Notes: a model not told the origin generated them from the letters alone. A stretch of DNA of 64,000 bases from Streptomyces rubiginosohelvolus (GCF_014649875.1 NZ_BMTW01000014.1:124001-188000); one strand, 5' to 3'; positions 16,214 through 26,985 are shown, counted from the first letter of the stretch. A program made the numbers and translations.

Positions 16214-17029
16214 TTACGCCTTGAGCGCCTTGTCGATGGCCTTCGTGAACTCGGCGGCCGTCATCGGGGCGTTCTCGCTGCCCTCGGCCGTGATCTTCTT
16301 GTCGTCCATCTTCAGCGTCGGCGTGCCCTGAACCCCGCTGCTGTCGAAGGTCTTGGACATCTTCATCGCCCAGGCGTCGTACGTGCCGTCCTCGACGTTC
16401 TTCTGGAAGTCCTTGTTCCCCTTCAGCGCGTCCACGGAGTCGGCGACCTCGATGAGGTAGCTGTCCTTGGCGAACTTGTCGTCGCTCTCCTCGGGGTGGA
16501 ACTTCGCCGAGTACAGCGCGGCCTTGTACTCCAGGAAGGCCTCGGGGCTGACGTCCAGCGCCGCACCGAGCGCGCTCAGGGCGTTCTTGGAGCCCTGGCC
16601 GTTGTCGGTGTTGTCGATGAAGGTCGCGCCGACGTACTGGACCTTGTACTTGCCGGCCTCGACGTCCTTCGAGACGGTCTCGCCGACGCCCTGCTCGAAC
16701 GTGGCGCAGACCGGGCAGCGCGAGTCCTCGTACAGCTCCAGGGTCTTCTTCGCGCTCGGCTTGCCGACGACCACGGTGGTGCCGTCCTTGCCCGAGGTGT
16801 TCTTCGGCGCGGTGACGTTCTTCGCGTCGGCGGCCGCCTCCCAGGCGTCCGGCTTGTTCAGCTGCATCACGCCGTAGCTGATGCCGCCGATCACGGCGAG
16901 GGCCGCGACGACCGAGCCCGCGACGACGAGCTGCTTGCGGGACTTGTCCTTCTTCGCCTGGCGCTCGCGCTCGGCGCGCAGCCGCTCGCGGGCCGCTGCC
17001 TTGTTCGCCTGGCTGTTGCGGTTGCTCAT
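16214..17029 (-). CDS. Membrane-anchored DsbA/thioredoxin-like protein
   Basis: 271 residues. A basic cytoplasmic N-terminus (about 1-32) precedes one membrane helix (about 34-55) and an extracellular thioredoxin-fold domain of the DsbA type. The active site is C105-P-V-C108 in EDSRCPVCATF; the cis-proline loop is VQGTPTLK. It should act on the outer face as a disulfide oxidase or isomerase. GGAGAA precedes ATG 17029. A second protein of the same design is encoded at 53646. It lies 66 bp downstream of the membrane-protein gene on the same strand. Confidence 0.9.
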   Translation of the reverse strand: MSNRNSQANKAAARERLRAERERQAKKDKSRKQLVVAGSVVAALAVIGGISYGVMQLNKPDAWEAAADAKNVTAPKNTSGKDGTTVVVGKPSAKKTLELYEDSRCPVCATFEQGVGETVSKDVEAGKYKVQYVGATFIDNTDNGQGSKNALSALGAALDVSPEAFLEYKAALYSAKFHPEESDDKFAKDSYLIEVADSVDALKGNKDFQKNVEDGTYDAWAMKMSKTFDSSGVQGTPTLKMDDKKITAEGSENAPMTAAEFTKAIDKALKA

Positions 17030-17095
17030 GTCAGTTCTCCGTGCCGTACGTGTGTGGGGAGTGGGCGGTGGTGCCGTCGTCGCGTCGCCGTGCCC

Positions 17096-17842
17096 TCAGG
17101 CAGCGGCGTACAGCGCGAGCGGCGGGCCCCTGCGTCCCACACAGTGCACGAGGAAACGGGCGGTCAGCGGCGGGTGCGGACGCCCGGCGGGCCGGGAGCG
17201 GCGGGCCGCGGCCCGGACCCCCGCGCGGACCACGGCGACCGCGGTCAGCAGCGGCCGGAACGCCAGCAGGGCCGCCGCGCGCACCAGCCCGGCCAGGGCC
17301 GCCTCGCCGCGCCGCAGCCAGGCCGCGGCGAGTAGCCCGACCGCCACATGCGCGGCGAGCAGCAGCCACGGCACCGCGGGGCCGGGCTGGGCGAGGAGGG
17401 CCGCGGCGCGGTCGCCCGCACCGGCCACATCGGCCAGCGGGGTGCCCACCGCGCCGACGCCCGCGATCCGGGCCCCGCCCGTGCCGACCTCGCCGCCGCC
17501 GCACAGGACGTCGAAGCCCACCGCGCGCAGCGGGCCGGCGACCGGGCCGCCGGCCGCCCCGTAACAGAGGTTCTGGCCCGTGGTGAAGAGCGTGTCGGCG
17601 GCCAGCTCCAGCGGGACCAGCAGCCCCGCGATCGCCCCGAAGCCGCGCTCCCGGCCGGCCAGCGCATAGGCCACGGCGAAGACCGCGGCGGCCAGCAGGC
17701 CGACCGCGGTCAGCGGCAGCGGCACTCCGGAGAGCAGCACGTGGGACGCCGTGGACAGGGTGACGACGAGCGCGGTGAAGACCGCCGCGCGCGCGACCCT
17801 GAGCTGCGTCCCTGAGATGTCCATCGCCGGAAAGTGTGTCAT
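17096..17842 (-). CDS. Multi-pass membrane protein of unknown function
   Basis: 248 residues, Ala/Leu/Gly-rich, with about five hydrophobic segments. Two cysteines sit in an extracytoplasmic-looking loop (NLCYGAAGG and DVLCGGG). The C-terminus is basic, with ARFLVHCVGRRGPP. I do not recognise the family. It lies just upstream of the DsbA-like gene on the same strand, so a role in an exported thiol or membrane process is possible but unproven. ATG 17842 is used; ATG 17824 is equally possible, and neither has a strong ribosome binding site. Confidence 0.7.
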   Translation of the reverse strand: MTHFPAMDISGTQLRVARAAVFTALVVTLSTASHVLLSGVPLPLTAVGLLAAAVFAVAYALAGRERGFGAIAGLLVPLELAADTLFTTGQNLCYGAAGGPVAGPLRAVGFDVLCGGGEVGTGGARIAGVGAVGTPLADVAGAGDRAAALLAQPGPAVPWLLLAAHVAVGLLAAAWLRRGEAALAGLVRAAALLAFRPLLTAVAVVRAGVRAAARRSRPAGRPHPPLTARFLVHCVGRRGPPLALYAAA

Positions 17843-17923
17843 GCGTGGAGGTAAGCGGACCTTAAAAGAGGCTGAGAGTCCCCGGGACGCCGAAGATTCC
17901 GGGGGCGCCCCGGGGCTCTCGCC

Positions 17924-19249
17924 CTACAGGCCCGGGATCTTCCCGTTGCGGAAGAGGTCCACGAAGATCTGGTGGTCCGCACGGGCCCGCGCCCCGTAGC
18001 TGTGGGCGAAGTCGACCAGCAGCGGCGCGAAGCCCTCCTCGTCGGCCGCGATGGCCGCGTCGATCGCCCGCTCCGTGGAGAACGGCACCAGCGAGTGGCC
18101 GCTCTCGTCGTCCGCCGCCGCGTGCATCGTGGCCGTCGCCCGGCCCAGATCCGCGACGACCGCCGCGATCTCGTCCACCTCGTCGATGTCGGACCAGTCC
18201 AGGTCGACCGCGTACGGCGAGACCTCGGCGACCAGCTGGCCCGCCCCGTCCAGCTCGGTCCAGCCCAGCCACGGGTCCGCGTGCGCCTGGAGCGCCCGCT
18301 GCGAGATCACCGTGCGGTGCCCCTCGTGCTGGAAGTACTCCCGCACGGCCGCGTCCGTGATGTGCCGGGAGACCGCCGGGGTCTGCGCCTGCTTGAGGTA
18401 GATCACCACATCGTTCTCCAGGGCGTCGCTGTTGCCCTCCAGAAGGATGTTGTACGAGGGCAGCCCGGCCGATCCGATGCCGATGCCCCGGCGGCCCACC
18501 ACGTCCTTGACCCGGTAGGAGTCGGGGCGGGTGAGGCTCGACTCCGGCAGCGTCTCCAGATAGCCGTCGAACGCGGCGAGCACCTTGTAGCGCGTCGCGG
18601 CGTCCAGGTCGATCGACCCGCCGCCGTCCGCGAACCGGCGCTCGAAGTCCCGGATCACCGTCATCGAGTCCAGCAGCGAGAACCGGGTGCGCGAGCGGGC
18701 GGCGCGCAGCGCGCCCAGCAGCGGGCCGTCCGCGGTGTCCAGCGTGAACGGCGGCACCTCGTCGTTCTTCGCGCCCGTCGCCAGCGCGCGGATCCGCTCG
18801 CGGTAGGACGTGGCGAAGATCCCGACCAGCTCGGTGATCTGCTCGTCGGCGAGCGCCTTCGTGTAACCGATCAGCGCCACGGAGGCGGCGAACCGCTTCA
18901 GGTCCCAGGTGAAGGGGCCCACGTACGCCTCGTCGAAGTCGTTGACGTTGAAGACGAGGCGGCCGTTGGCGTCCATGTAGGTGCCGAAGTTCTCCGCGTG
19001 CAGATCGCCGTGGATCCACACCCGGCCCGTGCGCTCGTCCAGGAACGGGCCGCCGTGCCGCTCCCGCTCCAGGTCGCTGTAGAACAGGCAGGCCGTGCCG
19101 CGGTAGAAGGCGAAGGCCGAGCTCGCCATCTTGCGGAACTTGACCCGGAAGGCCGCCGGATCGGCGGCCAGCAGCTCCCCGAAGGCGGTGTCGAAAACGG
19201 CGAGAATCTGCTCCCCGCGCTGCGCTGCGCCGGTCTGCGTTTCCGACAT
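17924..19249 (-). CDS. DUF2252 family protein (phosphotransferase-like)
   Basis: 441 residues matching the DUF2252 family. Two motifs resemble the catalytic and metal-binding loops of aminoglycoside/choline kinases: HGDLHAENFG at about 80-89 and NVNDFDEA at about 101-108. The family role is unknown; the kinase-like reading is inference from these motifs. AGGAGGCAG precedes ATG 19249. Divergent from dnaE with about 200 bp between them. Confidence 0.85.
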   Translation of the reverse strand: MSETQTGAAQRGEQILAVFDTAFGELLAADPAAFRVKFRKMASSAFAFYRGTACLFYSDLERERHGGPFLDERTGRVWIHGDLHAENFGTYMDANGRLVFNVNDFDEAYVGPFTWDLKRFAASVALIGYTKALADEQITELVGIFATSYRERIRALATGAKNDEVPPFTLDTADGPLLGALRAARSRTRFSLLDSMTVIRDFERRFADGGGSIDLDAATRYKVLAAFDGYLETLPESSLTRPDSYRVKDVVGRRGIGIGSAGLPSYNILLEGNSDALENDVVIYLKQAQTPAVSRHITDAAVREYFQHEGHRTVISQRALQAHADPWLGWTELDGAGQLVAEVSPYAVDLDWSDIDEVDEIAAVVADLGRATATMHAAADDESGHSLVPFSTERAIDAAIAADEEGFAPLLVDFAHSYGARARADHQIFVDLFRNGKIPGL

Positions 19250-19452
19250 TTCTTACTGCCTCCTGCGGTAGCTGACGTATGGGGTCGAACCCTGGATCGA
19301 CGTGACCGAGTGCATGACAAAACGGACACCCGTCCCGCCCTCTCCAACGCTCGGCGGAAGCCGGGAGTGCCCGTCGTTCGACTCCGTCACGTCGTAGACT
19401 TCCACGCTGTCCCCCCGTCCGTCATCGCCCGACTTCCCGGAGGCCCGACGCC

Positions 19453-22400
19453 GTGACCAAGCCGCCCTTCACGCACCTGCACGTTCATACCCAGTACTCG
19501 CTGCTGGACGGTGCGGCGCGGCTCAAGGACATGTTCGAGGCGGCCAACGAGATGGGCATGACGCACATCGCGATGACCGACCACGGCAACCTCCACGGGG
19601 CCTACGACTTCTTCCACTCGGCGAAGAAGGCGGACGTCACCCCGATCATCGGCATCGAGGCGTACGTCGCCCCCGAGTCGCGCAAGCACAAGCGCAAGGT
19701 GCAGTGGGGACAGCCGCACCAGAAGCGCGACGACGTGTCCGGATCCGGTGGCTACACCCACAAGACGATCTGGGCGTCCAACAAGACGGGGCTGCACAAC
19801 CTCTTCCGGCTCTCCTCCGACGCGTACGCCGAGGGCTGGCTCCAGAAGTGGCCCCGGATGGACAAGGAGACCATCTCCCAGTGGTCCGAGGGGCTCCTCG
19901 CCTCCACCGGCTGCCCCTCGGGCGAGGTGCAGACCCGGCTGCGGCTCGGCCAGTTCGACGAGGCGGTGCAGGCGGCCTCCGACTACAAGGACATCTTCGG
20001 CGAGGGCAAGTACTTCCTGGAGCTGATGGACCACGGCATCGAGATCGAGCGCCGGGTCCGCGACGGGCTGCTGGAGATCGGCAAGAAGCTGAACATCCCG
20101 CCGCTCGTCACCAACGACTCCCACTACACGTACGCGCACGAGGCGACCGCCCACGACGCCCTGCTCTGCATCCAGACCGGCAAGAACCTCTCGGACCCCG
20201 ACCGCTTCCGCTTCGACGGCACCGGCTACTACCTGAAGACGACGGACGAGATGTACGCCGTCGACTCCTCCGACGCCTGGCAGGAGGGGTGCGCCAACAC
20301 CCTCCTGGTCGCCCAGCAGATCGACACCACCGGCATGTTCGAGGCGAAGAACCTCATGCCGAAGTTCGAGATCCCGGACGGCTTCACCGAGGTCACCTGG
20401 TTCCAGGAGGAGGTCCGGGTCGGCATGGGCCGCCGTTTCCCCAACGGCGTCCCCGACGACCGGCAGAAGCAGGTCGAGTACGAGATGGACATCATCATCC
20501 AGATGGGGTTCCCGGGGTACTTCCTGGTCGTCGCCGACTTCATCATGTGGGCCAAGAACAACGGCATCGCGGTCGGCCCCGGCCGTGGCTCCGCGGCCGG
20601 TTCGATCGTGGCGTACGCCATGGGCATCACCGACCTCGACCCGATCGAGCACGGGCTGATCTTCGAGCGGTTCCTCAACCCCGAGCGCGTCTCCATGCCC
20701 GATGTCGACATCGACTTCGACGAGCGTCGGCGCGTCGAGGTGATCCGGTACGTCACCGAGAAGTACGGCGCCGACAAGGTCGCCATGATCGGCACGTACG
20801 GCAAGATCAAGGCGAAGAACGCCATCAAGGACTCCGCCCGCGTGTTGGGCTACCCGTACGCGATGGGCGACCGGCTCACCAAGGCCATGCCCGCCGACGT
20901 CCTCGGCAAGGGCATCGACCTCAACGGCATCACCGACCCCAAGCACCCGCGCTACAGCGAGGCGGGCGAGATCCGGGGGATGTACGAGAACGAGCCGGAC
21001 GTCAAGAAGGTCATCGACACCGCCAAGGGCGTCGAGGGCCTGGTGCGGCAGATGGGCGTGCACGCCGCCGGCGTCATCATGTCCAGCGAGCCGATCGTCG
21101 ACCACGCACCCGTCTGGGTCCGGCACACCGACGGCGTCACCATCACGCAGTGGGACTACCCGCAGTGCGAGTCGCTCGGCCTGCTGAAGATGGACTTCCT
21201 CGGCCTGCGCAACCTGACGATCATGGACGACGCCATCAAGATGGTGAAGTCCAACAAGGGCATCGATCTGGAGATGCTCTCCCTGCCGCTGGACGACCCC
21301 AAGACGTACGAACTGCTCTGCCGCGGGGACACGCTCGGCGTCTTCCAGTTCGACGGCGGGCCCATGCGCTCCCTGCTCCGCCAGATGCAGCCCGACAACT
21401 TCGAGGACATCTCCGCCGTCTCGGCCCTCTACCGGCCGGGCCCGATGGGCATGAACTCGCACACGAACTACGCGGAGCGCAAGAACGGCCGCCAGGAGAT
21501 CACCCCGATCCACCCGGAGCTGGAGGAGCCCCTCAAGGAGGTCCTCGGCCTCACCTACGGCCTGATCGTCTACCAGGAGCAGGTCCAGAAGGCCGCCCAG
21601 ATCGTCGCCGGGTACTCGCTCGGTGAGGCCGACATCCTGCGCCGCGTGATGGGCAAGAAGAAGCCCGAGGAGCTGGCGAAGAACTTCGTCCTCTTCGAGA
21701 AGGGCGCCAAGGAGAAGGGTTTCTCCGACGCGGCGATCAAGGCGCTCTGGGACGTCCTGGTGCCGTTCGCCGGGTACGCGTTCAACAAGGCGCACTCCTC
21801 GGCGTACGGCCTGGTCACCTACTGGACCGCCTACCTCAAGGCGAACTACCCCGCCGAGTACATGGCCGCCCTGCTGACCTCGGTCAAGGACGACAAGGAC
21901 AAGTCCGCGGTCTACCTCAACGAGTGCCGCCGCATGCGCATCAAGGTGCTGCCGCCGAACGTCAACGAGTCGCTGTCCAACTTCGCCGCCCAGGGCGACG
22001 ACGTGATCCTCTTCGGCCTGACCGCCATCCGCAACGTCGGCCAGAACGTCGTCGACTCGATCATCCGGTCCCGCAAGGCGAAGGGCAAGTACAGCTCCTT
22101 CCCCGACTTCCTCGACAAGGTCGAGGCGGTCGTCTGCAACAAGCGCACCGTGGAATCGCTCATCAAGGCCGGCGCCTTCGACGAGATGGGCCACACCCGC
22201 AAGGGCCTCGTCGCCCATCACGAGCCGATGATCGACAACGTGGTCCAGGTCAAGCGCAAGGAGGCCGAGGGGCAGTTCGACCTCTTCGGCGGCGGCGAGG
22301 AGGAGAGCGGCGAGCCGGGCTTCGGGCTCGACGTGGAGTTCTCCGACGTCGAGTGGGAGAAGGCCTACCTCCTCGCCCAGGAGCGGGAGATGCTCGGCCT

Positions 22401-22989
22401 GTACGTCTCCGACCACCCGCTGTTCGGACTGGAGCACGTGCTGTCCGACAAGGCCGACGCCTCCATCTCCCAGCTCACCGGCGGGGACTACGGGGACGGC
22501 GCCATCGTCACCGTCGGCGGCATCATCTCCGGCCTCCAGCGCAAGATGACCAAGCAGGGCAACGCCTGGGCCATCGCCACCGTGGAGGACCTGGCGGGCT
22601 CCATCGAGTGCATGTTCTTCCCCGCCACCTACCAGCTGGTCTCCACCCAGCTCGTCGAGGACACCGTCGTCTTCGTGAAGGGACGCCTCGACAAGCGCGA
22701 GGACGTGCCCCGGCTGGTAGCCATGGAGATGCAGGTCCCCGACATCTCCAACGCCGGGACCAACGCACCGGTCGTCCTCACCATCCCCACCGTGAAGATC
22801 ACCCCGCCCATGGTCACCCGCCTCGGCGAGGTGCTCAGCCACCACCGGGGCGACACCGAGGTACGCATCAAGCTCCAGGGCCCCCGCAAGACCACCGTCC
22901 TGCGCCTCGACCGGCACCGGGTCAAGGCCGACTCGGCCCTCTTCGGCGACCTGAAGGTGCTGCTCGGCCCGGCCTGCCTGGCCGGTTGA
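19453..22989 (+). CDS. dnaE: DNA polymerase III alpha subunit (DnaE1)
   Basis: Replicative polymerase of 1178 residues. N-terminal PHP domain: HLHVHTQYSLLDG (about 8-20) and MTDHGNLHG. Polymerase core: catalytic aspartates D417 and D419 in MPDVDIDFDERR and D581 in LLKMDFLGLRNL. Helix-hairpin-helix and OB-fold regions follow, with the beta-clamp-binding region around 920-960 (GQFDLFGG). GTG 19453 is preceded by CGGAGG. It stands alone as a transcription unit, with a terminator at 23007-23044. Confidence 0.98.
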   Translation: MTKPPFTHLHVHTQYSLLDGAARLKDMFEAANEMGMTHIAMTDHGNLHGAYDFFHSAKKADVTPIIGIEAYVAPESRKHKRKVQWGQPHQKRDDVSGSGGYTHKTIWASNKTGLHNLFRLSSDAYAEGWLQKWPRMDKETISQWSEGLLASTGCPSGEVQTRLRLGQFDEAVQAASDYKDIFGEGKYFLELMDHGIEIERRVRDGLLEIGKKLNIPPLVTNDSHYTYAHEATAHDALLCIQTGKNLSDPDRFRFDGTGYYLKTTDEMYAVDSSDAWQEGCANTLLVAQQIDTTGMFEAKNLMPKFEIPDGFTEVTWFQEEVRVGMGRRFPNGVPDDRQKQVEYEMDIIIQMGFPGYFLVVADFIMWAKNNGIAVGPGRGSAAGSIVAYAMGITDLDPIEHGLIFERFLNPERVSMPDVDIDFDERRRVEVIRYVTEKYGADKVAMIGTYGKIKAKNAIKDSARVLGYPYAMGDRLTKAMPADVLGKGIDLNGITDPKHPRYSEAGEIRGMYENEPDVKKVIDTAKGVEGLVRQMGVHAAGVIMSSEPIVDHAPVWVRHTDGVTITQWDYPQCESLGLLKMDFLGLRNLTIMDDAIKMVKSNKGIDLEMLSLPLDDPKTYELLCRGDTLGVFQFDGGPMRSLLRQMQPDNFEDISAVSALYRPGPMGMNSHTNYAERKNGRQEITPIHPELEEPLKEVLGLTYGLIVYQEQVQKAAQIVAGYSLGEADILRRVMGKKKPEELAKNFVLFEKGAKEKGFSDAAIKALWDVLVPFAGYAFNKAHSSAYGLVTYWTAYLKANYPAEYMAALLTSVKDDKDKSAVYLNECRRMRIKVLPPNVNESLSNFAAQGDDVILFGLTAIRNVGQNVVDSIIRSRKAKGKYSSFPDFLDKVEAVVCNKRTVESLIKAGAFDEMGHTRKGLVAHHEPMIDNVVQVKRKEAEGQFDLFGGGEEESGEPGFGLDVEFSDVEWEKAYLLAQEREMLGLYVSDHPLFGLEHVLSDKADASISQLTGGDYGDGAIVTVGGIISGLQRKMTKQGNAWAIATVEDLAGSIECMFFPATYQLVSTQLVEDTVVFVKGRLDKREDVPRLVAMEMQVPDISNAGTNAPVVLTIPTVKITPPMVTRLGEVLSHHRGDTEVRIKLQGPRKTTVLRLDRHRVKADSALFGDLKVLLGPACLAG

Positions 22990-23006
22990 GCCCGAGCACG
23001 ACATGA

Positions 23007-23044
23007 CGAGAGGGGCGCCCCGCCTGCGCGGGACGCCCCTCTCG
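23007..23044. terminator. Terminator between dnaE and a convergent small gene
   Basis: Hairpin arms CGAGAGGGGCG and CGCCCCTCTCG with an inner CCCG/CGGG, 18 bp after the dnaE stop; it lies between convergent genes and probably works in both directions. Confidence 0.85.
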
Positions 23045-23084
23045 CTGTCTTCAACGCCTGTCACTACCGCAAGCGGCCGACGGG

Positions 23085-23264
23085 TCAGTTGTGGCCGAAG
23101 CGTCGCTGATGCTTGCGCGCCACGTCGGACGGGCTGCCCTGGGCCTGCGCCTGCGGCTGGTTCTGGGACTCGAACGCCGTCGACTTGGCCTGCTCCGCGC
23201 TACGCTCCGACGCGGACGCGCGGTCGTGCTGGCTGCCCTGCTTGCGGTTCTTGTTCTTGGCCAT
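23085..23264 (-). CDS. Small hydrophilic protein of unknown function, 59 aa
   Basis: Starts MAKNKNRKQGSQHDRAS and is rich in Gln, Ser, Lys and Ala with no hydrophobic segment; it is probably disordered. The start is set by AGGAGG six to eight bases before ATG 23264; the longer frame to 23339 lacks a ribosome binding site. I do not recognise a characterised family, though small basic proteins of this kind are common in actinomycetes. The 300 bp between this start and the NYN gene hold no other gene. Confidence 0.75.
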   Translation of the reverse strand: MAKNKNRKQGSQHDRASASERSAEQAKSTAFESQNQPQAQAQGSPSDVARKHQRRFGHN

Positions 23265-23564
23265 GGTGAATGCCTCCTGTGGGGAATCCTGGGGGGCCAG
23301 GACCGCTGTCAGACTCACATAGCGCCGCAAACACCGCATGTTGGATCATTACCGTGCGTAGCGGTTTCCGCAGTGGCCCCGTTTCCGCGCACCTTCTTCC
23401 TTCCTTTTCCGCTTCCTCTCCGGATCCGCCACGCCGATGATCCAGTTCCGGCCGTTAACCCCTGCGCGGTCGGGCAGACTCGAAGGAAACCCTGGGTAAG
23501 CGGACCCGGTCATCGAGGAACGGGCCGCTGAACCGTTCCCGAGTTCTGGAAGAGGGTGGAACCC

Positions 23565-24815
23565 GTGGACCGTTGCGTCGTCCTGGTGGACGCCGGCTAC
23601 TTGCTGGGCGCAGCCGCGAGTCTGCTGGCCGGAGAGCCCGCCCGTTCCCGCATCACCGTCGACCACGCCGCCCTCATCCAGGGACTGCGCGAGCGGGCCG
23701 AGGCCGACACCCAGCAGCCCCTGCTGCGCATCTACTGGTTCGACGGCGCCCCCGACCGGGTGCCCCAGCCCGAGCACCGCAGGCTCCGCGTGATGCCCCG
23801 GGTGACCGTACGGCTCGGCGCCCTGACCCGCAGCGACGGACGCTGGGCCCAGAAGGGCGTCGACGCCGCCATGCACGCCGAGCTCACCGAACTGGCCAGG
23901 AACCGGGCCTGCTCGGATGTGGTCCTGGTGACCGGCGACGGCGATCTGCTGCCCGGCCTGATGTCCGCCAAGGAACACGGGGTCGCCGTCCACCTCTGGG
24001 CCGTCCAGGCCGCCGACGGCGACTACAACCAGTCCGAGGACCTGGTCGCCGAGGCCGACGAACGGCGCGTCCTCGACCGGGCCTGGATCACCAAGGCCGT
24101 ACGCGCCAAGGACCTCGGCGGCGCCTGCGCCCCGCAGCCCGCCACCCGCCCCGAGATCGCCGCGATCCTCTCCGCACCGCTGCCCGAGGCCGCCCTCGCC
24201 GCCTCCGCCGAACGCGCCTCCGAGGCCCAGGCCGCCGCCGCCCGTTCGGGCACACCGGATCCGGCCGAGAACGCACCCGCCGCCACCGGCACGCCCACGA
24301 CCGGCCACAAGGGCGTGCCGACCCCCAAGGACCTGGCCGCACTGCGCGCCCACGCCACCCACCCGGACCGCCAGCAGCCGGCCCAGCCCGCGAGCGCCAC
24401 ACTGCGCTGGTCCTCCGACAAAGGGTGGGTGGAGCGCGGTGGCCCTCTCGGCGAGCCCGCCGAGACCGCGTCCCTGCCGACCCTCGCCCAGGTCACCAGC
24501 GCCGAACAGCGCTGGGCCGACCGCGAGGAGGACATCACCACCGTCGGCGGCGACCCCTTCGAAGTGGGCCAGGTCTTCGCCCGCCGCTGGATGGAGCGCC
24601 TCCCGGAAAGCGTCCACCTGCAGAAGCTCTCCACCATGTACCCGCGCATCCCGCACCGGATCGACGGTGAACTCCTGCGGTACGCGGCCCGCTTCGGACT
24701 CCTCGCCCACAAGGACGACCAGATCGACGAGCACGACCGCTACGCGATCCGGGCCGGCTTCTGGCGGGAGATCGACGTACGGGCCGCCGCCGAGCACGTA
24801 CCGGCGGGGGAGTAG
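23565..24815 (+). CDS. NYN domain protein (PIN-like ribonuclease fold)
   Basis: 416 residues. The N-terminal NYN domain (about 1-185) has the three acidic sites expected for a PIN-like metal-dependent RNase: D9 in VVLVDAGYLLG, D100 in KGVDAAM and D125/D127 in VTGDGDLLPG. A Pro/Ala-rich linker (about 200-290) leads to a conserved C-terminal domain (about 310-416) around FARRWMERLPESVHLQKLSTMYPRIPHRID, which may bind RNA. I start at GTG 23565, with AGAGGGTGG in front; GTG 23556 adds three residues but sits on the ribosome binding site. The RNA target is unknown. Confidence 0.82.
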   Translation: MDRCVVLVDAGYLLGAAASLLAGEPARSRITVDHAALIQGLRERAEADTQQPLLRIYWFDGAPDRVPQPEHRRLRVMPRVTVRLGALTRSDGRWAQKGVDAAMHAELTELARNRACSDVVLVTGDGDLLPGLMSAKEHGVAVHLWAVQAADGDYNQSEDLVAEADERRVLDRAWITKAVRAKDLGGACAPQPATRPEIAAILSAPLPEAALAASAERASEAQAAAARSGTPDPAENAPAATGTPTTGHKGVPTPKDLAALRAHATHPDRQQPAQPASATLRWSSDKGWVERGGPLGEPAETASLPTLAQVTSAEQRWADREEDITTVGGDPFEVGQVFARRWMERLPESVHLQKLSTMYPRIPHRIDGELLRYAARFGLLAHKDDQIDEHDRYAIRAGFWREIDVRAAAEHVPAGE

Positions 24816-24888
24816 GGGGTGGAGCCGCCGTCCTCCCGGGCGGCGACGCGGGGTGGCCCCGGGCGCGAACCGGGGCATGTGACCCCGT

Positions 24889-24894
24889 ACCCTC
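24889..24894 (+). promoter_or_regulatory. Candidate -10 hexamer of the ABC exporter operon
   Basis: TACCCT ends seven nucleotides before GTG 24902; no Shine-Dalgarno sequence, so probably leaderless. Confidence 0.45.
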
Positions 24895-24901
24895 ATACCT
24901 C

Positions 24902-25923
<1,022 letters not shown>

Positions 25924-25927
<4 letters not shown>

Positions 25928-26073
25928 GAGGCGTACGTGTGGTCGGGAACGTGAACGCGCCGGGCGCGGGGGACGTACTCGACGGGCGGGGCGAGTTCCC
26001 CGGACCGGACGTACTGAACGTGCTGGATGTGTTTGACGTGGTGGATGTGTCTAAGGGGAGCGGCCTCAGGTGA
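25924..26073 (+). CDS. Possible small coupled ORF between ABC transporter genes, 49 aa
   Basis: GTG 25924 overlaps the ATPase stop as GTGA, and its own stop overlaps the permease start GTG 26070, again as GTGA. The predicted peptide is unremarkable apart from alternating Val/Asp/Leu (LNVLDVFDVVDVS). Both four-base overlaps match the coupling style of real genes in this window. It may be a true small protein or a translational bridge across the 142-nt gap. No Shine-Dalgarno sequence of its own was noted. Confidence 0.35.
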
Positions 26074-26912
26074 CGAGCATCATTCCGGCCAGGACCGCGG
26101 CGACGCGTACCCGGCCCGCGCCCGGCTCCTCCGACACCGGCCCCGCCTGTACCGTCGCGGCGCCCCTCGCCCCGCGCGCCCGGCTGCTGCCCTCGCTGGC
26201 AGCCGTCTACCGCGCCCAGCTCTCCCGGGCGCGCGTCGCCCGGATTCCGCTGCTCTTCGTGGCGACCTTCCAGTCCGTCGGGATCATGATCCTGATGCGG
26301 GGCGTCGTGGACGGGGGCGCGGAGGCCCGTGCCGTGGTCGCGGGATCCAGCGTCCTGGTCGTCGCGTTCGTCGCGCTCAACCTGCTCGCCCAGTACTTCG
26401 GGCAGCTGCGGGCGAGCGGCGGGCTCGACCACTACGCCACGCTGCCCGTGCCGCCCGCCGCGGTGGTGCTCGGGGCGGCCGCCGCGTACGCCTCGTTCAC
26501 CGTGCCCGGCACGGTCTTCACCGCGATCACCGGGAGCGTGCTGTTCCAGCTGCCGATGACGCACCTGTGGGTCCTGGTCGCCGTCATCCCGCTCTCCGGC
26601 GCCGCCCTGGCCGGGCTCGGCGCGGCCCTCGGGCTGCTCGCCCCGCGCCCGGAGCTGGCGACCCTGCTGGGCCAGCTGGGGATGTCCGCCGCCCTGCTCC
26701 TCGGAGTGCTGCCGGCCGAGCGGCTGCCGCAGCCGGTGGGGTGGGCACGCGACCTGCTGCCCTCGACGTACGGGGTCGAGGCGCTGGCCCGGTCCTTCGA
26801 CGCCCGCCCGGACTGGGGGATCATCGCCTTCTTCCTCGCGATCTGCGCGGCGGTGGGGGTGCTCTCGCTGGCCGTGGCGACGTGGGCGTACCGGCGGGCC
26901 GCCGTACGGTAG
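26070..26912 (+). CDS. ABC-2 type transporter permease
   Basis: 280 residues. After a soluble N-terminus of about 45 residues there are six hydrophobic segments, consistent with the ABC-2 membrane fold (DrrB/NodJ type). The motif PEYWxxP-like region reads LPQPVGWARDLLPSTYGVEAL near residue 225. The start GTG overlaps the stop of the preceding 49-codon frame. It should form the channel with the ATPase at 24902. Confidence 0.88.
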   Translation: MTSIIPARTAATRTRPAPGSSDTGPACTVAAPLAPRARLLPSLAAVYRAQLSRARVARIPLLFVATFQSVGIMILMRGVVDGGAEARAVVAGSSVLVVAFVALNLLAQYFGQLRASGGLDHYATLPVPPAAVVLGAAAAYASFTVPGTVFTAITGSVLFQLPMTHLWVLVAVIPLSGAALAGLGAALGLLAPRPELATLLGQLGMSAALLLGVLPAERLPQPVGWARDLLPSTYGVEALARSFDARPDWGIIAFFLAICAAVGVLSLAVATWAYRRAAVR

Positions 26913-26973
26913 CGTCGCGGGGCCTGCGGGCACGGGTGCGGTATCCGGTGAGGCGCCTCACAGGGTGGCCTGG

Positions 26974-26979
26974 CACGAT
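26974..26979 (+). promoter_or_regulatory. Candidate -10 hexamer of the DUF2567-like gene
   Basis: CACGAT ends six nucleotides before GTG 26986; no Shine-Dalgarno sequence. This supports 26986 over the upstream GTG at 26965. Confidence 0.45.
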
Positions 26980-26985
26980 GGCACG

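Noticed and set aside
17029..17095. Extra small gene between the DsbA-like and membrane-protein genes
   Set aside because: 66 bp only; no frame with a ribosome binding site.
19387..23064. Long minus-strand open frame opposite dnaE (about 1225 codons)
   Set aside because: Exact antisense of dnaE; the Leu/Val/Gly-rich translation has no domains. High GC removes stops in shadow frames.
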